A stretch of DNA of 64,000 nucleotides from Sipunculus nudus (lineage: Eukaryota; Annelida; Sipuncula; Golfingiida; Sipunculidae): NCBI GenBank assembly GCA_026874595.1, contig CM049311.1, forward strand, positions 69,235,453 through 69,299,452, in the 5' to 3' direction. A program made the translations under genes and the position numbers. Positions 34,676-46,274 of the stretch are shown one piece after another (the stretch's first letter is position 1; each line of letters starts with the position of its first letter). The notes under the pieces are model-generated. The model was not told the DNA's origin. It saw only the letters and a program-made list of their open reading frames with translations, and searched no databases.

Positions 34676-34760
34676 CAGTAAAACCCCATTGTGTCGAAGG
34701 CTAAGGGACCCTCAGAAAACTTCTACACATCCAAGGTTCAACACAACAGGTTTTATTTGG
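34674..34760. mobile_element. Short MITE-like sequence
   Basis: It begins ACAGTAAAACCCCATTGTGT and ends near CAACACAACAGGTTTTATTT, so the ends are approximate inverted complements (AAAACCCC/TTGTGT versus ACACAACAGGTTTT). It resembles the ends of the MITEs at 1424 and 52070. Confidence 0.45.
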
Positions 34761-34827
34761 TTATAATATTACTAGAGTTGTCCAGAATATCAAGACTGTA
34801 ATTTCCACATAAACAGGGTATTTGACT

Positions 34828-36413
34828 TAAAGCTAAGTGCCACTATCATTTCTAGAATTGATATTCAACTGAAACTTTTATACTTTGTACTCAGTGTTGA
34901 TTCCACTTGGAAATCATATTGATCAAGGGTGGTCACCATGCATTGTGGTAAGATATGACCAGTAAACAAGACCATGGTCAACTGGCTTTTAGATGGACTG
35001 AAAAAAAATCAGTTAAAGAATATGATAAGCTACAGAATTGCAATAAAGTCTTATTTGAAAACCTTCATTAATAAAAGAAGCCAGCAACATCATTTTTGAT
35101 GAAATAAAGAAATTTTATTATGAAAACAGAAAAATATATTGTCAAAATTCATATATAATAAAAATTAATACCTGGCGGAAAGACCAGAGTACGTCACTCC
35201 TCTGCAGGAATAAAATAAAATTTTTAAAACTAGAATTGATTTCTGATATTAATTTGGCCTATGAATCACTTATACTATGTGCTAAATTATCACCCACAAA
35301 AGGTATTGGGTCACCAGAGATCTTAGCAGTCAAACACTAGTTTCTCTATTTCAAGAATAAAATAAATGCATAAAAAATGATGCATATATCTATAAAAGTA
35401 GTTTCCCTCAGCATGATGACAAGAAATCTTGAGATAAGTGATGAAGCAGGAGTGGAATTGTGTACAGGGTTGTGTGGAGGGCAATTAATTAAGCAGCAGT
35501 TAACAATTAATTATCTATCTGCCACATCCACTTATTTCCTAGTTTTTTTCACTAAATAAAGTAGAGATTCTATGATATGGTGCTACATTAATTTGTGGTC
35601 CTGATACCTAAAATGTAAAATTCAAATTCATTTGAAGATTATGGTTTTACCAGTTCAAATAAAAATTAATCACATTGAACAGTAATGGGAGTAACCATTA
35701 GAGATATTTAAAGTGGAAGATGTTGAAAATTGGACCTCTGTATTCTGTACCCCTTATAATGCATGACAAATTAATCCAGTCATGGTATATGGTACGTTCA
35801 TTAGCCTTTTATGAGACCATCCTGAAAACCGTAATAATTGCTTGAAATTCGGAATAATATAAGTTTTAAATCTTGTACACAGTTAAATCTAACGTAACCA
35901 CTCATATAATGAGAAATATATAATTTGTAATGGAGCGTAAATGCATTTTGATTTCGGCCCGGGAGACATTTTTCTGGAAAATTGACCATATGCAGACCAT
36001 ATGTTTTAGTGAAAATTGGTTTGATTTTCCGAATTTTAGTTACCTTTATGGTGTCTATGGTTAGAGTACTGTCCATTCTATTATAATGAACTGGAGAAAG
36101 TGTAAAATACGCCAAAAAAAGTATGATAAAGCCCCAAATATAGACATTTTAACCCTTATTAAGAGTAATAAAGTACCGCTAAAAATACAAATTATCAGCT
36201 AAATTTTTATTTCATAGGGAAGGGATAGACCTAATCTTCATAATAAACTCAGTTATAAGATCGTGTCTATTATGTAAGGGTCTTTTTTCATGTGTTTAAT
36301 TAGACCCCAGTTTCTTAGTATTGGCATGGGTTTCAGTCCGTCCCATTAGCAAGTGCACCAGTAAAGGCGCATCCTTGATGCGCAGTTGCTATTGTGGCAC
36401 TTAGCTTTAAGCA
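34828..36413. mobile_element. 1.6-kb TIR element flanked by TTAA
   Basis: The left end CTTAAAGCTAAGTGCCAC (34828-34845) and the right end GTGGCACTTAGCTTTAAG (about 36396-36413) are exact 18-base inverted repeats. Both contain TTAA, which could be the target duplication of a piggyBac-type element, or part of the repeat itself. No transposase is recognisable; the - strand frame at 35801-36115 has no identified domain. The right half is richer in CpG than neighbouring intron. Confidence 0.65.
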
Positions 36414-36419
36414 AGTTTG

Positions 36420-36431
36420 ATATATATATAT

Positions 36432-36470
<39 letters not shown>

Positions 36471-36471
36471 A
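36420..36471 (+). repeat. (AT)n microsatellite
   Basis: Interrupted TA repeats just outside the right end of the TIR element, in the intron before the 36510 exon. Confidence 0.9.
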
Positions 36472-36509
36472 ATGTGTGTATAAATAGCATATTATTGTAT
36501 ATTCTACAG

Positions 36510-36568
36510 GTCTTCAAAAGGGAAGAAGAAAAGAAAACAAGTGAAAGAGGATATGTCTGAGGAAAAAG
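36510..36568 (+). CDS. PARP4: PARP4-like exon 8 (basic)
   Basis: Acceptor TATTCTACAG, donor GTCCCT. It enters in phase 2 (AG|G) and encodes SSKGKKKRKQVKEDMSEEK, leaving in phase 1. KGKKKRK is a plausible nuclear localisation signal (inference). The donor is weak (no A at +3 or +4), but the phase fits both neighbours. Confidence 0.7.
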
Positions 36569-36632
36569 GTCCCTGTTTGGTTAATTCTTATCTATCTTTT
36601 TCACAGATTCTTGTCTCTATTACAATGCTTTA

Positions 36633-38216
36633 ACCAAAGTCATCTGAGCTGTAGTCGTGGTCCTTTGTCCATTATCGGAAGGCCAGCCATCCGTAAACAG
36701 GGCATGTTTTGAAACAGTTGACCCTACAAATCCAGATTTGCATACAGTTAGATGTCCCCAAAATCTCCTACCATAAGGAAAATTGGGTCACTAGGACTTT
36801 GTTCCTTTGAGTCATTAAGGTAAACCACCATTTTCCATTAAAAAACAATTGTTACACTTCAAGACTGCCTAATTTCAAAACCACTGATCTGTTTTTGATT
36901 ACATTTAGTATACAAATTCTTCCATACATTTCCTATGCACATACCAAAAAATAGGTCAGTATTGTGAAAAGTCTTTAAGTTATTGGCCCAAATATAATGC
37001 ACATTGTAAATATCAAGAAATATATTTAATCACTTAACATAAGAATTGCTGAAGCTGGAGACTTTTTTCAGGGATATAACTTTATATAATAAAGTTTCAA
37101 TAGCTTTCCCAAAATAAGATCTGAATTTTGCAAATTTTTTAAGTTATTAGCATAAATAAAAAATAAATCCTTTAAACTTTGGCCAAGGAAAGTTTTTTCC
37201 CTGTGAGCACTGTTGATTCAATTTTCACAGCATATATACATAAGGATTTAATCTTTAAAATCTGAAATTTCAAAGGAATTGATTGAAAAGATTGGCTTTT
37301 AAAAGAAAGATTTGGCTCAGCTTGGCCACTACTGGCAGGCTTCCCCTCTGCCCTGCACCCCCCCCCCAGATGTTATAATTTTCTGTATTTTATTCATTCT
37401 TATTCTAGGCTTTTGCTACATTTTAGATTTTTTATTGTACCACCAGGGTTACAATAATTAAAGTGCACATTTACTTGTGTCAACAAAGTGGTGTATTGCT
37501 ATGAAAGTGTGTTTGTTCATCAGATAGGTAATTCCTTACTTCAGAAGAGTAAAAACTTCACCAGATGTGAAATTGAATATCAATTTAGGTAATTAGTTAT
37601 AGCTGAGATAGTTATTGTCCCTCATTCAATATACTGTTTTTGAAAAGATGTTTAAATTTTATCAAATTTACTGAATCTTTTATTTCAGTGAATAACATTA
37701 AGCACGTACTGAAATCTCCAATGAACAAAACTTTAATTGTGATTCAAGGAATAATCTTGAAAATGCCCTTTTCTTTTAAATTTAGTTAAAACATTTGTGA
37801 TGATGTAAACAATTCTGGTATTTTAACTTATATTTTCAGGGTTTTTTTAACAAATCTATAAAACTATTAATGGAAAAAGTGGATATGCTAAAAAAATATG
37901 GTTTAATATAAACTAAAATGCATTATTCCCCTGAAAGAGAAATAAAGGTATCCGTACTGTCCACTTGCCTGTAATTAATTTTTCATAGGCATCACAGTTT
38001 CCAAAAACTTTTACTGTTTTCCTTCATGACACTCTTGTCAGAGAAATAGTTTTGCAATCAAATATTTAAAACTTTACTATAACCAAGTAGGAGGGCTTTT
38101 CCTCTTAGCTTCTCGTATGCTTATATATATGAAAAAATTACAATAGAAATCAGCATATTTTGCAGTTGCTAAAATTTCAAACTTCAGCTGAGCGCTGTGA
38201 CCCATGGGTCCATTGT
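36633..38216 (+). mobile_element. Family B element
   Basis: The head retains only the right half of the 5' hairpin (AAAGTCATCTGAGCTGTAGTC) before the family B body (36680-37280). Unique AT-rich sequence with a poly-C run (37356-37366) follows. The 3' end is at 38184-38215 (CAGCTGAGCGCTGTGACCC, ATGGGTCCATTG). The middle may contain a separate insertion. Confidence 0.55.
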
Positions 38217-38504
38217 TTATTCTCTTCAATCAGATGTTTTTAATCCTGCCCTGCTCAGGAGGTGGTATGAGATGTTCAAATTGAACCAGTTTAATTGGTC
38301 CATGTTAATTCAACATGCTTAAATGGTCTGTATTTAGTTTTAGGCAAGGTTTAATGCAAGGTCATTTTCTTTACCTCTGTTGCTTCCCATGTTAAAAGCT
38401 GCTTTCTGCTGTGTTGATACACAATACAGGGGTAGGCTGCCAACAACCACCCACAAGCCAGAAAAAACCCTTGTGCACTGTTAAATGTTTTGTTTTAGCA
38501 TAAA

Positions 38505-40072
38505 TTTTTAGCTCAGCTGACTGTGAGTCAAGTGAGGTATGGCGCTTTGTCCGTTGTCTGTCTCGCTGTCCATAAGCATGGCACAAATTGTAACAGCTGA
38601 GCCTAGAAGCCTGTAACTAAAAACCTAGGAAGGTCCACAAAAAAACTCCTTGAAAACCTGAAATTAGGGTCACTGCGACCTATATCCTCCGAGCTATGGG
38701 GCTTGTAAGTACCTCCCAGAATAATAAAAAATTTGATACTAAACCTCCAATATCTTGATAATTAATGCATGGATTATCATGAATCATGCCTTGAATATTG
38801 ACCATGAATAGTTTTCTCAGTTTAAGTGGTGGCGCCACCTGTATTTTTTCTTATTTTTACGAATATTTTTCTATTTTTTTTTTTACTATAAATGACAACA
38901 ATTATGTCTGTGTCTAAGCTGTGATTCCATCTAGTCTGGTGTGTTTATCGATCACAAGTGGATACCTTATAGTGATCGCCCTGTCTGTCTGTCTTGCTGT
39001 CCAGCTGTCTGTCTGTCCATCCGTCCTTCCAAACAAATTTGTTTCCAGATGATAACTCCAGGTTGGATTGACATATGGTTTTCAAACATGATTTATGGCA
39101 CACCACTAAAGAAATAACCTGCTTGATTTTTGGGTCATGAGGTCAAAGGTCAAGGTCACAAGACTCACTTATTTCAAAAGAATATGACTGCATTTTAAGC
39201 CAAGCTGTTTATCACAAACTTTCCATCTTGCACATTTAGTAGACTTGCCAGTATGTGGAAAGCATAAATAATTTGGGGTCACAAATTCAAAGGTCAAGGT
39301 CACAGGGGCCATCTGTTCACAAATTAGTCTCCAGATCTTAACTCCAGTTTAGTTTGACATATTTGTTTTAAACATTACTTATATATGGCTCATCACTAAA
39401 GTAAAAAAAATGTCGATTTTATTGGGTCCAAAGGTCAAGGTCACAGGACCCATTTCATTTAAAGGAATATGTATGCATTTCAAGCCAAACTTTTCATTAA
39501 AAACCTTCCATCTTCAAGATAAGACTCACATGCCGAAAGGGGAAGATTCTTTTTGATTTGGGGTCATAGGGTCAAAGGTCAAGGTCACAGGGCCCATCCA
39601 TTCCCAAATTAGTTTATGGATGATAATTCTGCTTTGGGTGGACAGATTGGCCTCAAACTTGATTTATTAATGACCCACCACTTAAGTAAGAAACATCTGA
39701 TTCGCTGGGTCCAGAGGTCAGAGGTGAATGTCACAGGAGCCACATCTGTAAAAAGATTGTGGATGCACTGAAAATCAAACTTTTCTTCCCAGACTTTCCA
39801 TCTTTCACACAAGGCTTTCTTGCCCAAAGTGGAAGAAATCTGTAGATTTTGAGGTTACCTAGTCAGAGGTCAAGGTCGCAGGACCCACTTTTTTTAAAAG
39901 ATTGTTACAATAATCTAAATGCTGCAAGTTCAAGGATAATAAGTTCTCATATTTATTTTGTCACAAGGTCATTGGTCAAGGTCAGAGGACCGACATTCTG
40001 AAAAATTTCTTTAAAAATATCCTTATTAATAGATTCAACTGAGCGTCGACACCCCTGGGTCCCTAGTTAATT
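38505..40072 (+). mobile_element. Family A/D element with both ends
   Basis: The 5' hairpin (AGCTCAGCTGACTGTGAGTCAAGTGAGGT) opens a family A unit that ends with the perfect GGTGGCGCCACC at 38828-38839. From 39040 to 39990 come AGGTCA-rich family D units (AGGTCAAAGGTCAAGGTCAC near 39140, and further blocks near 39290, 39430, 39575 and 39715). The 3' end at 40036-40072 is a diverged palindrome (AACTGAGCGTCGACACCCC, TGGGTCCC). One element carrying both A and D modules shows that the families share termini. Confidence 0.7.
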
Positions 40073-40918
40073 AACTGCTGTGTACAAAAGATTATCATGT
40101 ATTGTGAAAGAGGTATTAGTTGCTCTCCAAGATACCTGAAGTACTGTTACATGTGTGCCCATGAATAAGTGTAACCTTGTAATGAGAGTTTAATGGGTTT
40201 CAGTAGGAACTTTCACCATTATAGATGACCATGTCTCTGTCCATGATTTAGTGATGTATGACATCACACATGACTATGAATTCACACGTGTGGATTCCTT
40301 GAAAGGTGGCACAGCACTATCATGGTGAATAAAGATTGTGAGAATACAATCTAGGACAGCAAACTCAGTATCAGGGGAGTGTTTCTTTAAGATTTATTAA
40401 AAAAAGTTCCCATGAACAACACAGGTTAGCATCCAACATTCCAGTGCAGGACACAGAGCTAGTTTCCCTATATAGGACACTTTTGCATTTATATGTGCTC
40501 TCATAATAAGCCTTACCTGAAATGAGTGAATTCCCTCCCATTCCTGTATTATCACAAACTGGCATTGGACAAAGATACCTGGATAAGTCAAAAAGTAAAT
40601 TTGGTTATTGCATTTTGTCTCTATATGCAGATACTTTGTTTTTACGACTGAGCTGTTTGCCTGGTGCCTTGAGCTTAGTGTATAAGTGATGCAACTGAAC
40701 CTTTTACATGAAAGAAGTTGGGCAGATACACTCATAGGCTATACCTTTATGATACCTATGAGTAAAATGTACTCTGTTTGATCCCTGTCACAAGGCAACT
40801 CTAGAAGATTTATTTATTCAAACATTTTTAGGTAACCCATATCTCATCTATGTCCTTAATGATTCATGTTCCCATTCATGTTATTCTGTATAAAACTAAA
40901 TCTGTAATATTACTACAG
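40073..40918. other. Intron sequence, no recognised feature
   Basis: Apparently unique sequence before exon 9. Two - strand frames (40371-40565, 40397-40735) overlap here without splice context or domain and are not called. Confidence 0.5.
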
Positions 40919-41046
40919 ACCTGGAGGACTCGGAAGGCTACGCCAGCAGTGTTGACCTGACTCATCCCCTCTCCATCCTCCAGGGGAAGATGTCATTGAC
41001 AAGCAAAGAGGAGTCAATGGATAAAGTGTTCCAGCTTCAGCAGCGG
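40919..41046 (+). CDS. PARP4: PARP4-like exon 9
   Basis: Acceptor TATTACTACAG, donor GTAAAA. It enters in phase 1 and encodes DLEDSEGYASSVDLTHPLSI, then LQGKMSLTSKEESMDKVFQLQQR, leaving in phase 0. The closing VFQLQQR aligns with the start of the conserved PARP4 C-terminal domain (vertebrate KLLKLQ region, from memory), the segment reported to bind major vault protein. Confidence 0.8.
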
Positions 41047-42102
41047 GTAAAAGGATATTCACAACATAACCTTAAAGGGCCCCTGCCCCCAAAGGCTCAA
41101 ACCAAGAGTGCAGTAACTGTACTTGTAGGATATGGTTCCATGTACATTTAATGTATATCTGTTAAAAGATCTGAAATGAAGCTGGCCTGCCAAATCACTC
41201 TTTTTCAAAAGAGTCAATGTTTTTTTGAGGATTTATGGAATATGACACTAATTACTCTTTTATCACTCTTTTTTTCAAGTAACTAACTTTTTTTCAGTTA
41301 AAGAATTCTGATTTATGCTATTTAGTTTCTGCTATCAAAGTCCATTTAGAACAAGAATGGAACAATTCACAATTTATATTGTGCACTAATGTCCAGCATA
41401 TGTCACAACATGTGGAAAATATCCTTATCTTCATGCAGGGGATGTGAACCATGTATGTTTCTGACTTTAGGAGTAATATATATATATATACACACACACA
41501 TACATGGTATGCAATTCGAATATTTATTCAGTCTTTGAAAATAGGGAATTGCCGTTTATTTTACTCTTTTTTTCACTCTTTATTTCAAAGAAGGCTACTC
41601 TTTTTCTCCACAGCACTTGCTTTCATTTTCAGTCATTTACCTTTGACAATCCTGTTAAGCATCATATTGATAATTTTTACAATTGTAATAATTTTTAAAT
41701 TTCCCCCAGCCCACCTCTGAGGGAAACATTGGATAGAATATAACGGATAAGGCTTCCATATTTCCTTTCATCTCTTCTCGACGGAGTTACAGGAAGTCAG
41801 AATTTCAAACCCACTTAATCTCAAACCAGTAATTGTACACCAAGTCTCTGATTGTCCCCCGAGTAAAAGTAACTGAATTTTCATTTCTTTTTTAAATATG
41901 CAAAAAAATTTTTAAATTTAAAACCTGGATAACCACACCATTTAATGATTTATTTCAGAGGATTAAGTTTGTGGCCGTGAACCTCCATGAATACTAAGTA
42001 TTAATGAAAACCTTTTGACCTTGGCCATTTTTGTCCCTTCTCTCACAATTGCCAGTAAATAAAACGTGTCAGTTTTGATATATTTACTTATATTTTTTGT
42101 AG
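41047..42102. other. Intron 9 with TA/CA microsatellite
   Basis: A TATATA/CACACA tract lies at about 41476-41505. The remainder is AT-rich without repeat or coding signal. Confidence 0.6.
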
Positions 42103-42202
42103 GCTGGTTCATGGCCAGATAACGATGACCTTGGAGTGTTATTAGGGGTCAGCTGGGATCTCTGCAAGCATGTTTTACAAGATGCAGGAATAAGGTCTCT
42201 TG
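42103..42202 (+). CDS. PARP4: PARP4-like exon 10 (MVP-interacting domain)
   Basis: Acceptor ATTTTTTGTAG, donor GTGAGG. It enters in phase 0 and encodes AGSWPDNDDLGVLLGVSWDL, then CKHVLQDAGIRSLG. The pattern of a Trp-containing start, two aliphatic helices and xxGIxSLG matches the vertebrate PARP4 C-terminus (GxxxFWxLTPELG...LKQKGIQSLG, recalled). It leaves in phase 1. Confidence 0.88.
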
Positions 42203-42694
42203 GTGAGGTTATGTTCTAGATAATTAATAATATTTTAATAAAATACATCCACTAATTGTAGCTGATATGACGTAAACTGATCCAGATTCAAGCAAATAGA
42301 TAAAATGAACAAAAAGCCAACAATTATATGCAATTTAGGAATAATTAAGTCTCCTTTCAGCAAGTTTTTTAACTTTTATATACAGAGAATCTTAGGATAG
42401 TCTCATTTCAGCAGCTTTTTAAATTTTACACATCTAAATGGTATTCATTTTGTTCAGATAATTTTCCCATAAAAAAAAGCTCCATTAGAACAATTTGGTT
42501 GTCACAAGAGTTGGAATCTTGTAAAATATTAATTGTGATGTTATATGTGTCAATCCTGTAAACAAAGCAGACAAACAAATGAGTAAAGATTTAATTCCCT
42601 GTACATGTATTCCAATGTATAAGCGGTGATCAAGTGAAATCAAGTAATAATGTGATGCAAAACCATAACTGCAATTCACTTTAATTTATCACAG

Positions 42695-42999
42695 GGAGAC
42701 ATGTACTGAAGAACGTCACCGAACTAGTGGTGACATACGTGGTACTGGTGAGGATTATACAGGTACTGTTGCCACAGAAGCTCCCTCTGGTGGCCAACCA
42801 GTTAATTAACCAGTTTGCAGAACTTGAGAAAGAGCTGACAGAAAGACACAAAAGCTTTGAAAACAAGTGTATGTGGGGAGTGGCGCATGCTAGACAGTTC
42901 TGTGAGAAGATAGACAAGCAGCATCCCATGATGTACAGCATCCTGGAGCTGGGACGAAGCTGGGAGGAAGCCATCCAGAAGATGCTGGAAATTCTGTAA
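42695..42999 (+). CDS. PARP4: PARP4-like exon 11, C-terminus
   Basis: Acceptor TTTATCACAG. It enters in phase 1 and encodes GRHVLKNVTELVVTYVVLVR, a helical stretch, an AELEKELTERH segment, then CMWGVAHARQFCEKIDKQHP and the final LELGRSWEEAIQKMLEIL before TAA at 42997-42999. In vertebrate PARP4 the corresponding end has an AWxFxxIxxA, a QxPxxxxxLELGxxWxxAxxxLL pattern; the match in order and spacing is the strongest evidence for the gene's identity. This domain targets PARP4 to vault particles through MVP (established for the vertebrate protein). The catalytic part is outside the window. Confidence 0.9.
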
Positions 43000-44839
43000 T
43001 AAGGGCCAAGCTTAAAAAAAAGTGTGCAATTACTATCTGTTCATCAACAAGTTTCATTTATAGATGATAAATATAGTTTGTATTGATAAATTTAATTCAG
43101 ACTTTATACATATATGTGTGTGACAAACACCTAAAGGGAGAACTCTATTTATGTTAAGTTTCAAAGGTCAAAGATGTTTACAATTTTTGTTTTCAGCTGA
43201 TATACTGTTCCTTGCACTGGTAAATTCAAATCAAACTTTAGATTTATTTGCCTCATCACTGAAGGGAGAAATCAACTGATTTTATTTAGTTGGCAGGTCA
43301 AAGGTTCACAAGTCAAAAGTTAATTTGCCAAACTATTCTTCATAGTGAATGTACATGTACTCCTACAACTTGTTTCGTAATTCTACAAGTCCGTGCATCA
43401 AACTTAATGAGAGAATATTCTGATCCTTTGACTTGTTTGAAAAGTGTATCTTTATATTGTTTGGCTTCATTTACTCCTGGAACTTGTGAAATTCAGCCCT
43501 CATATAACCTGGCAGACAGATCAGCTTAATTGATTTGTATATAACTTGCTGTGCATCTAATCAAGAAGAAGACTACAGAAATCTGCAGTATGTTATATCA
43601 AGTGCCTTTAAGTAACCAAGAAAAGTGGTGTAATTTGTGAACATTTGTAAAATAAGTTTAATTTGGGACTCCATGCAATGAATGAAATTCTTAAACTTGA
43701 TATGTGATTAAGTAGTCTTGTGAAATTTTACTTATGTAGGTGTGTAAATCAAGTGTATTTGGATTTTTGTGATAAACTGTGGAACCCAGTAAGCTCCTTG
43801 TTATCATTCTGTAACCAAGGAGGTTTGTGTAATTTTTTTGAATGAACAAGTGAGTATATATATATGTATATGTTTCTGCTTAGCAAGGGTAAACTTCTGT
43901 ATGCCATTTGGTAAGCAACAATTATAGATTCTATCACTTGAGTTAAGAAACATTTAAGGCTAGCATTTTCACTGTATGAATCAGTAAATCAACATGCACT
44001 CATGTTTGACAAGTTTATGGGATATGCACAGTTTTTAGTGTCTCTGTATTGTCAAAACATTGATACATAAGAATTAAGCAACATAACAGAGTATTGAAAG
44101 CAGGTTTTATTAAAATATTTATCACAGTAAAAATACATGCTTTCTCCCTAATGACATTAATCAGTTGCGTTGTTCATCACATGTTTATATCTATTCATAG
44201 AACCAGACATTTAAAAATATTACCATGACCAATGTTAATGCTTAATTATTAGTGTTATATGTACCCGTGAGTCTTCACAAAAATGGATGAAAAGAGTTTT
44301 GAATTGATTTGTTATTGGATTTCTTGATCATATTGAACAAATGAAAATGTTTATTCTGTATTTATATGTATACAGAAAAATGCCTGTAATGCTGATGTTT
44401 GCTTTAAAAAAATGCATTTTATGGAAAAAAATAAGAAATTAATTAAATATACCGGTACAAAATTTATACAATACAACAATGATATTCAGTATTTTTCCTA
44501 TTACAATGCCTAATTCACAGTGTAAACAGTACAAGTTAAAACCATTGAACAGAGCCCATATATGATACCTCATTGGTATGGTATAAAAGGATACAAATGA
44601 TCAGTTTTGCAAGGACTGCCTGCCCTCAGCAAGTTGTCAGTTAAGATTCACTTGTAAGCAGATCATCTCCATCTTTGGCAAGCTGTGTATCCCAAATGCA
44701 AAACCATTAAAACGAAATTTACAATCCTGGACAAGTATTGAACCCTTGATGTGCACTAACCGCACTTTGTGGCAAGCTGTAATTCACAGTTCTAATCCAT
44801 ATGAATACTGAAGTCAAAACAGTGGAGCATCTCCAAGGT
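43000..44839 (+). other. PARP4 3' UTR and intergenic sequence
   Basis: No canonical AATAAA follows the PARP4 stop closely; ATTAAA occurs near 44109 and 44441. On the opposite strand AATAAA is present near 44106 and 44349, which would suit a transcript from the right. Apart from short TA runs (43855-43865) nothing else is recognised. Confidence 0.4.
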
Positions 44840-44895
44840 TTACTGGATTGAATTTTCTATATTCAAAGTTGCAGGAGCACTGACATCAAACAGAC
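44840..44895 (-). CDS. Candidate terminal exon, - strand, unassigned
   Basis: The - strand reads a good acceptor (CTCTTACTTTCAG) followed, in phase 1, by LFDVSAPATLNIENSIQ and TAA. AATAAA signals occur further along that strand at about 44349 and 44106. It could be an alternative last exon of the SWSAP1-like gene (whose visible last exon has its own stop) or an untranslated exon. The frame is short and the call is weak. Confidence 0.3.
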
Positions 44896-45794
44896 CTGAA
44901 AGTAAGAGAGAAAAAGTGCCATAATGAACTCAAAATACTTGTTTAGTAAAATTAATATTATCTATGTCTGTTACCACTAGTTCAGTGGAAGAAGTTAAAT
45001 ATATGCAAGTTACCGGAATATTGAACAAACAGTTCTCTGTAGCCATAGAGATTCACAAATAATGAGTATTGATTGTTGTAAGCATTTTTCCGTTCATTTC
45101 ATATTTTTTAAAGATATTCAGTGAAGTTTATTTTTCATCTGTGATAACAAAGATAGCAATGAACAGAACACTCCTTTCCTTAGTATGTGATGAAGTAACA
45201 CATTGATAAGATGACAAGAACATTTATCAGTTTAAGAGCTTAACACAAGGGGGCAGCACATCACTACCCCAGTCTGTCATGGCAAATAGCAATGCAAGAT
45301 AGGATGTCTTGTTCAAGTGTCACCTGTTAATGTATTTGCATATTGATTATGTAAGATCATTTCCTAGTATTTAAAATGTAACTGGGATAATTCAATATGT
45401 GTATTTTACCCAAGATGATTCCATTTTTTTTTGTGAAATTTTTGTGTTTGGAACTGGCTGTTATCAGATAAAAGATTTAAAACTTAGGTCTGATCATTGT
45501 CCTTTCATGTGGCTAGCTGTCTGTGGTGTTTATATATAAACTTATTTATTGTTCATACCCAGTCATGTGTGTTTGAATGTGTTTTTCACAAAATAACTCT
45601 TGCAATCATGCTCAGAATCTCGTGAAATTTTTAGGCATTTAGGGAAAGGGCTAATTAAGAAACTATTATTTTGGCATGGATCCTAAATCGTGATCTTTTT
45701 TTATTTGGTGGAGGTAACCATCTCCAATTTTTAATGCTGACTTAACTAATTCTTTACTAAGTATGTACATCTGCAGAGTTTCCATTTGGGGTTT

Positions 45795-46091
45795 GGGACT
45801 ACTTGACAGGGCGGTAGGACTCGCTTCCTATCATTTTTATTTTTGAATCCTGGTGTCTACCGCACCTGGGTGTGTAGTCATTCCCATTGCTGGGTCATAT
45901 CACTGAGGAACCCCCCAAATGTACTTGTATGTGGGTGATACATGGCTGTGGGGCACAGCCTTCCCATTAAGCCTGCATAGCGCTCACCCTGGGTGAGGGC
46001 CGACCATGAAAAACCTCACCCCTTCGGTGACATTCGAACCCACAATCTCCTGGCTTTGAGTCCTGCGCTCTACCCCTGAGCCATAGAAGTC
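45795..46091 (-). mobile_element. tRNA-derived SINE
   Basis: On the - strand the head is tRNA-like: an A-box region TGGCTCAGGGGTAGAGCG (about 46085-46068) and a B-box GGGTTCGAATG about 45 bases later, with an anticodon-arm-like CAGGACTCAAAGCCAGG between. The body (GGGGTGAGG ... CACCCAGGTGCGGTAGACAC) continues to about 45795. These are the RNA polymerase III promoter elements of a tRNA-derived SINE. It is not a tRNA gene because the acceptor stem does not pair. Confidence 0.8.
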
Positions 46092-46274
46092 TGAAATCGT
46101 GATTATGATTCAGTAACTTTATCCAGGAATGTTCACAAATGTGCAGCCAATTATACATGAATGAACTTGGGAATATGTGCCAAATAAGTGAATGCAAACA
46201 TTTTTTTGGCAGCATCCCACAGTAAGGACCTAAGAATGCAAAAAGAAAGTGTCTAATGCAAAGCTTTCTCCATA

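Noticed and set aside
34453-34766. Ile/Tyr repeat frames on both strands
   Set aside because: They only translate the (AT)n microsatellite.
46020-46091. True tRNA gene on the - strand
   Set aside because: A and B boxes are present but the acceptor stem does not pair and a SINE body follows.
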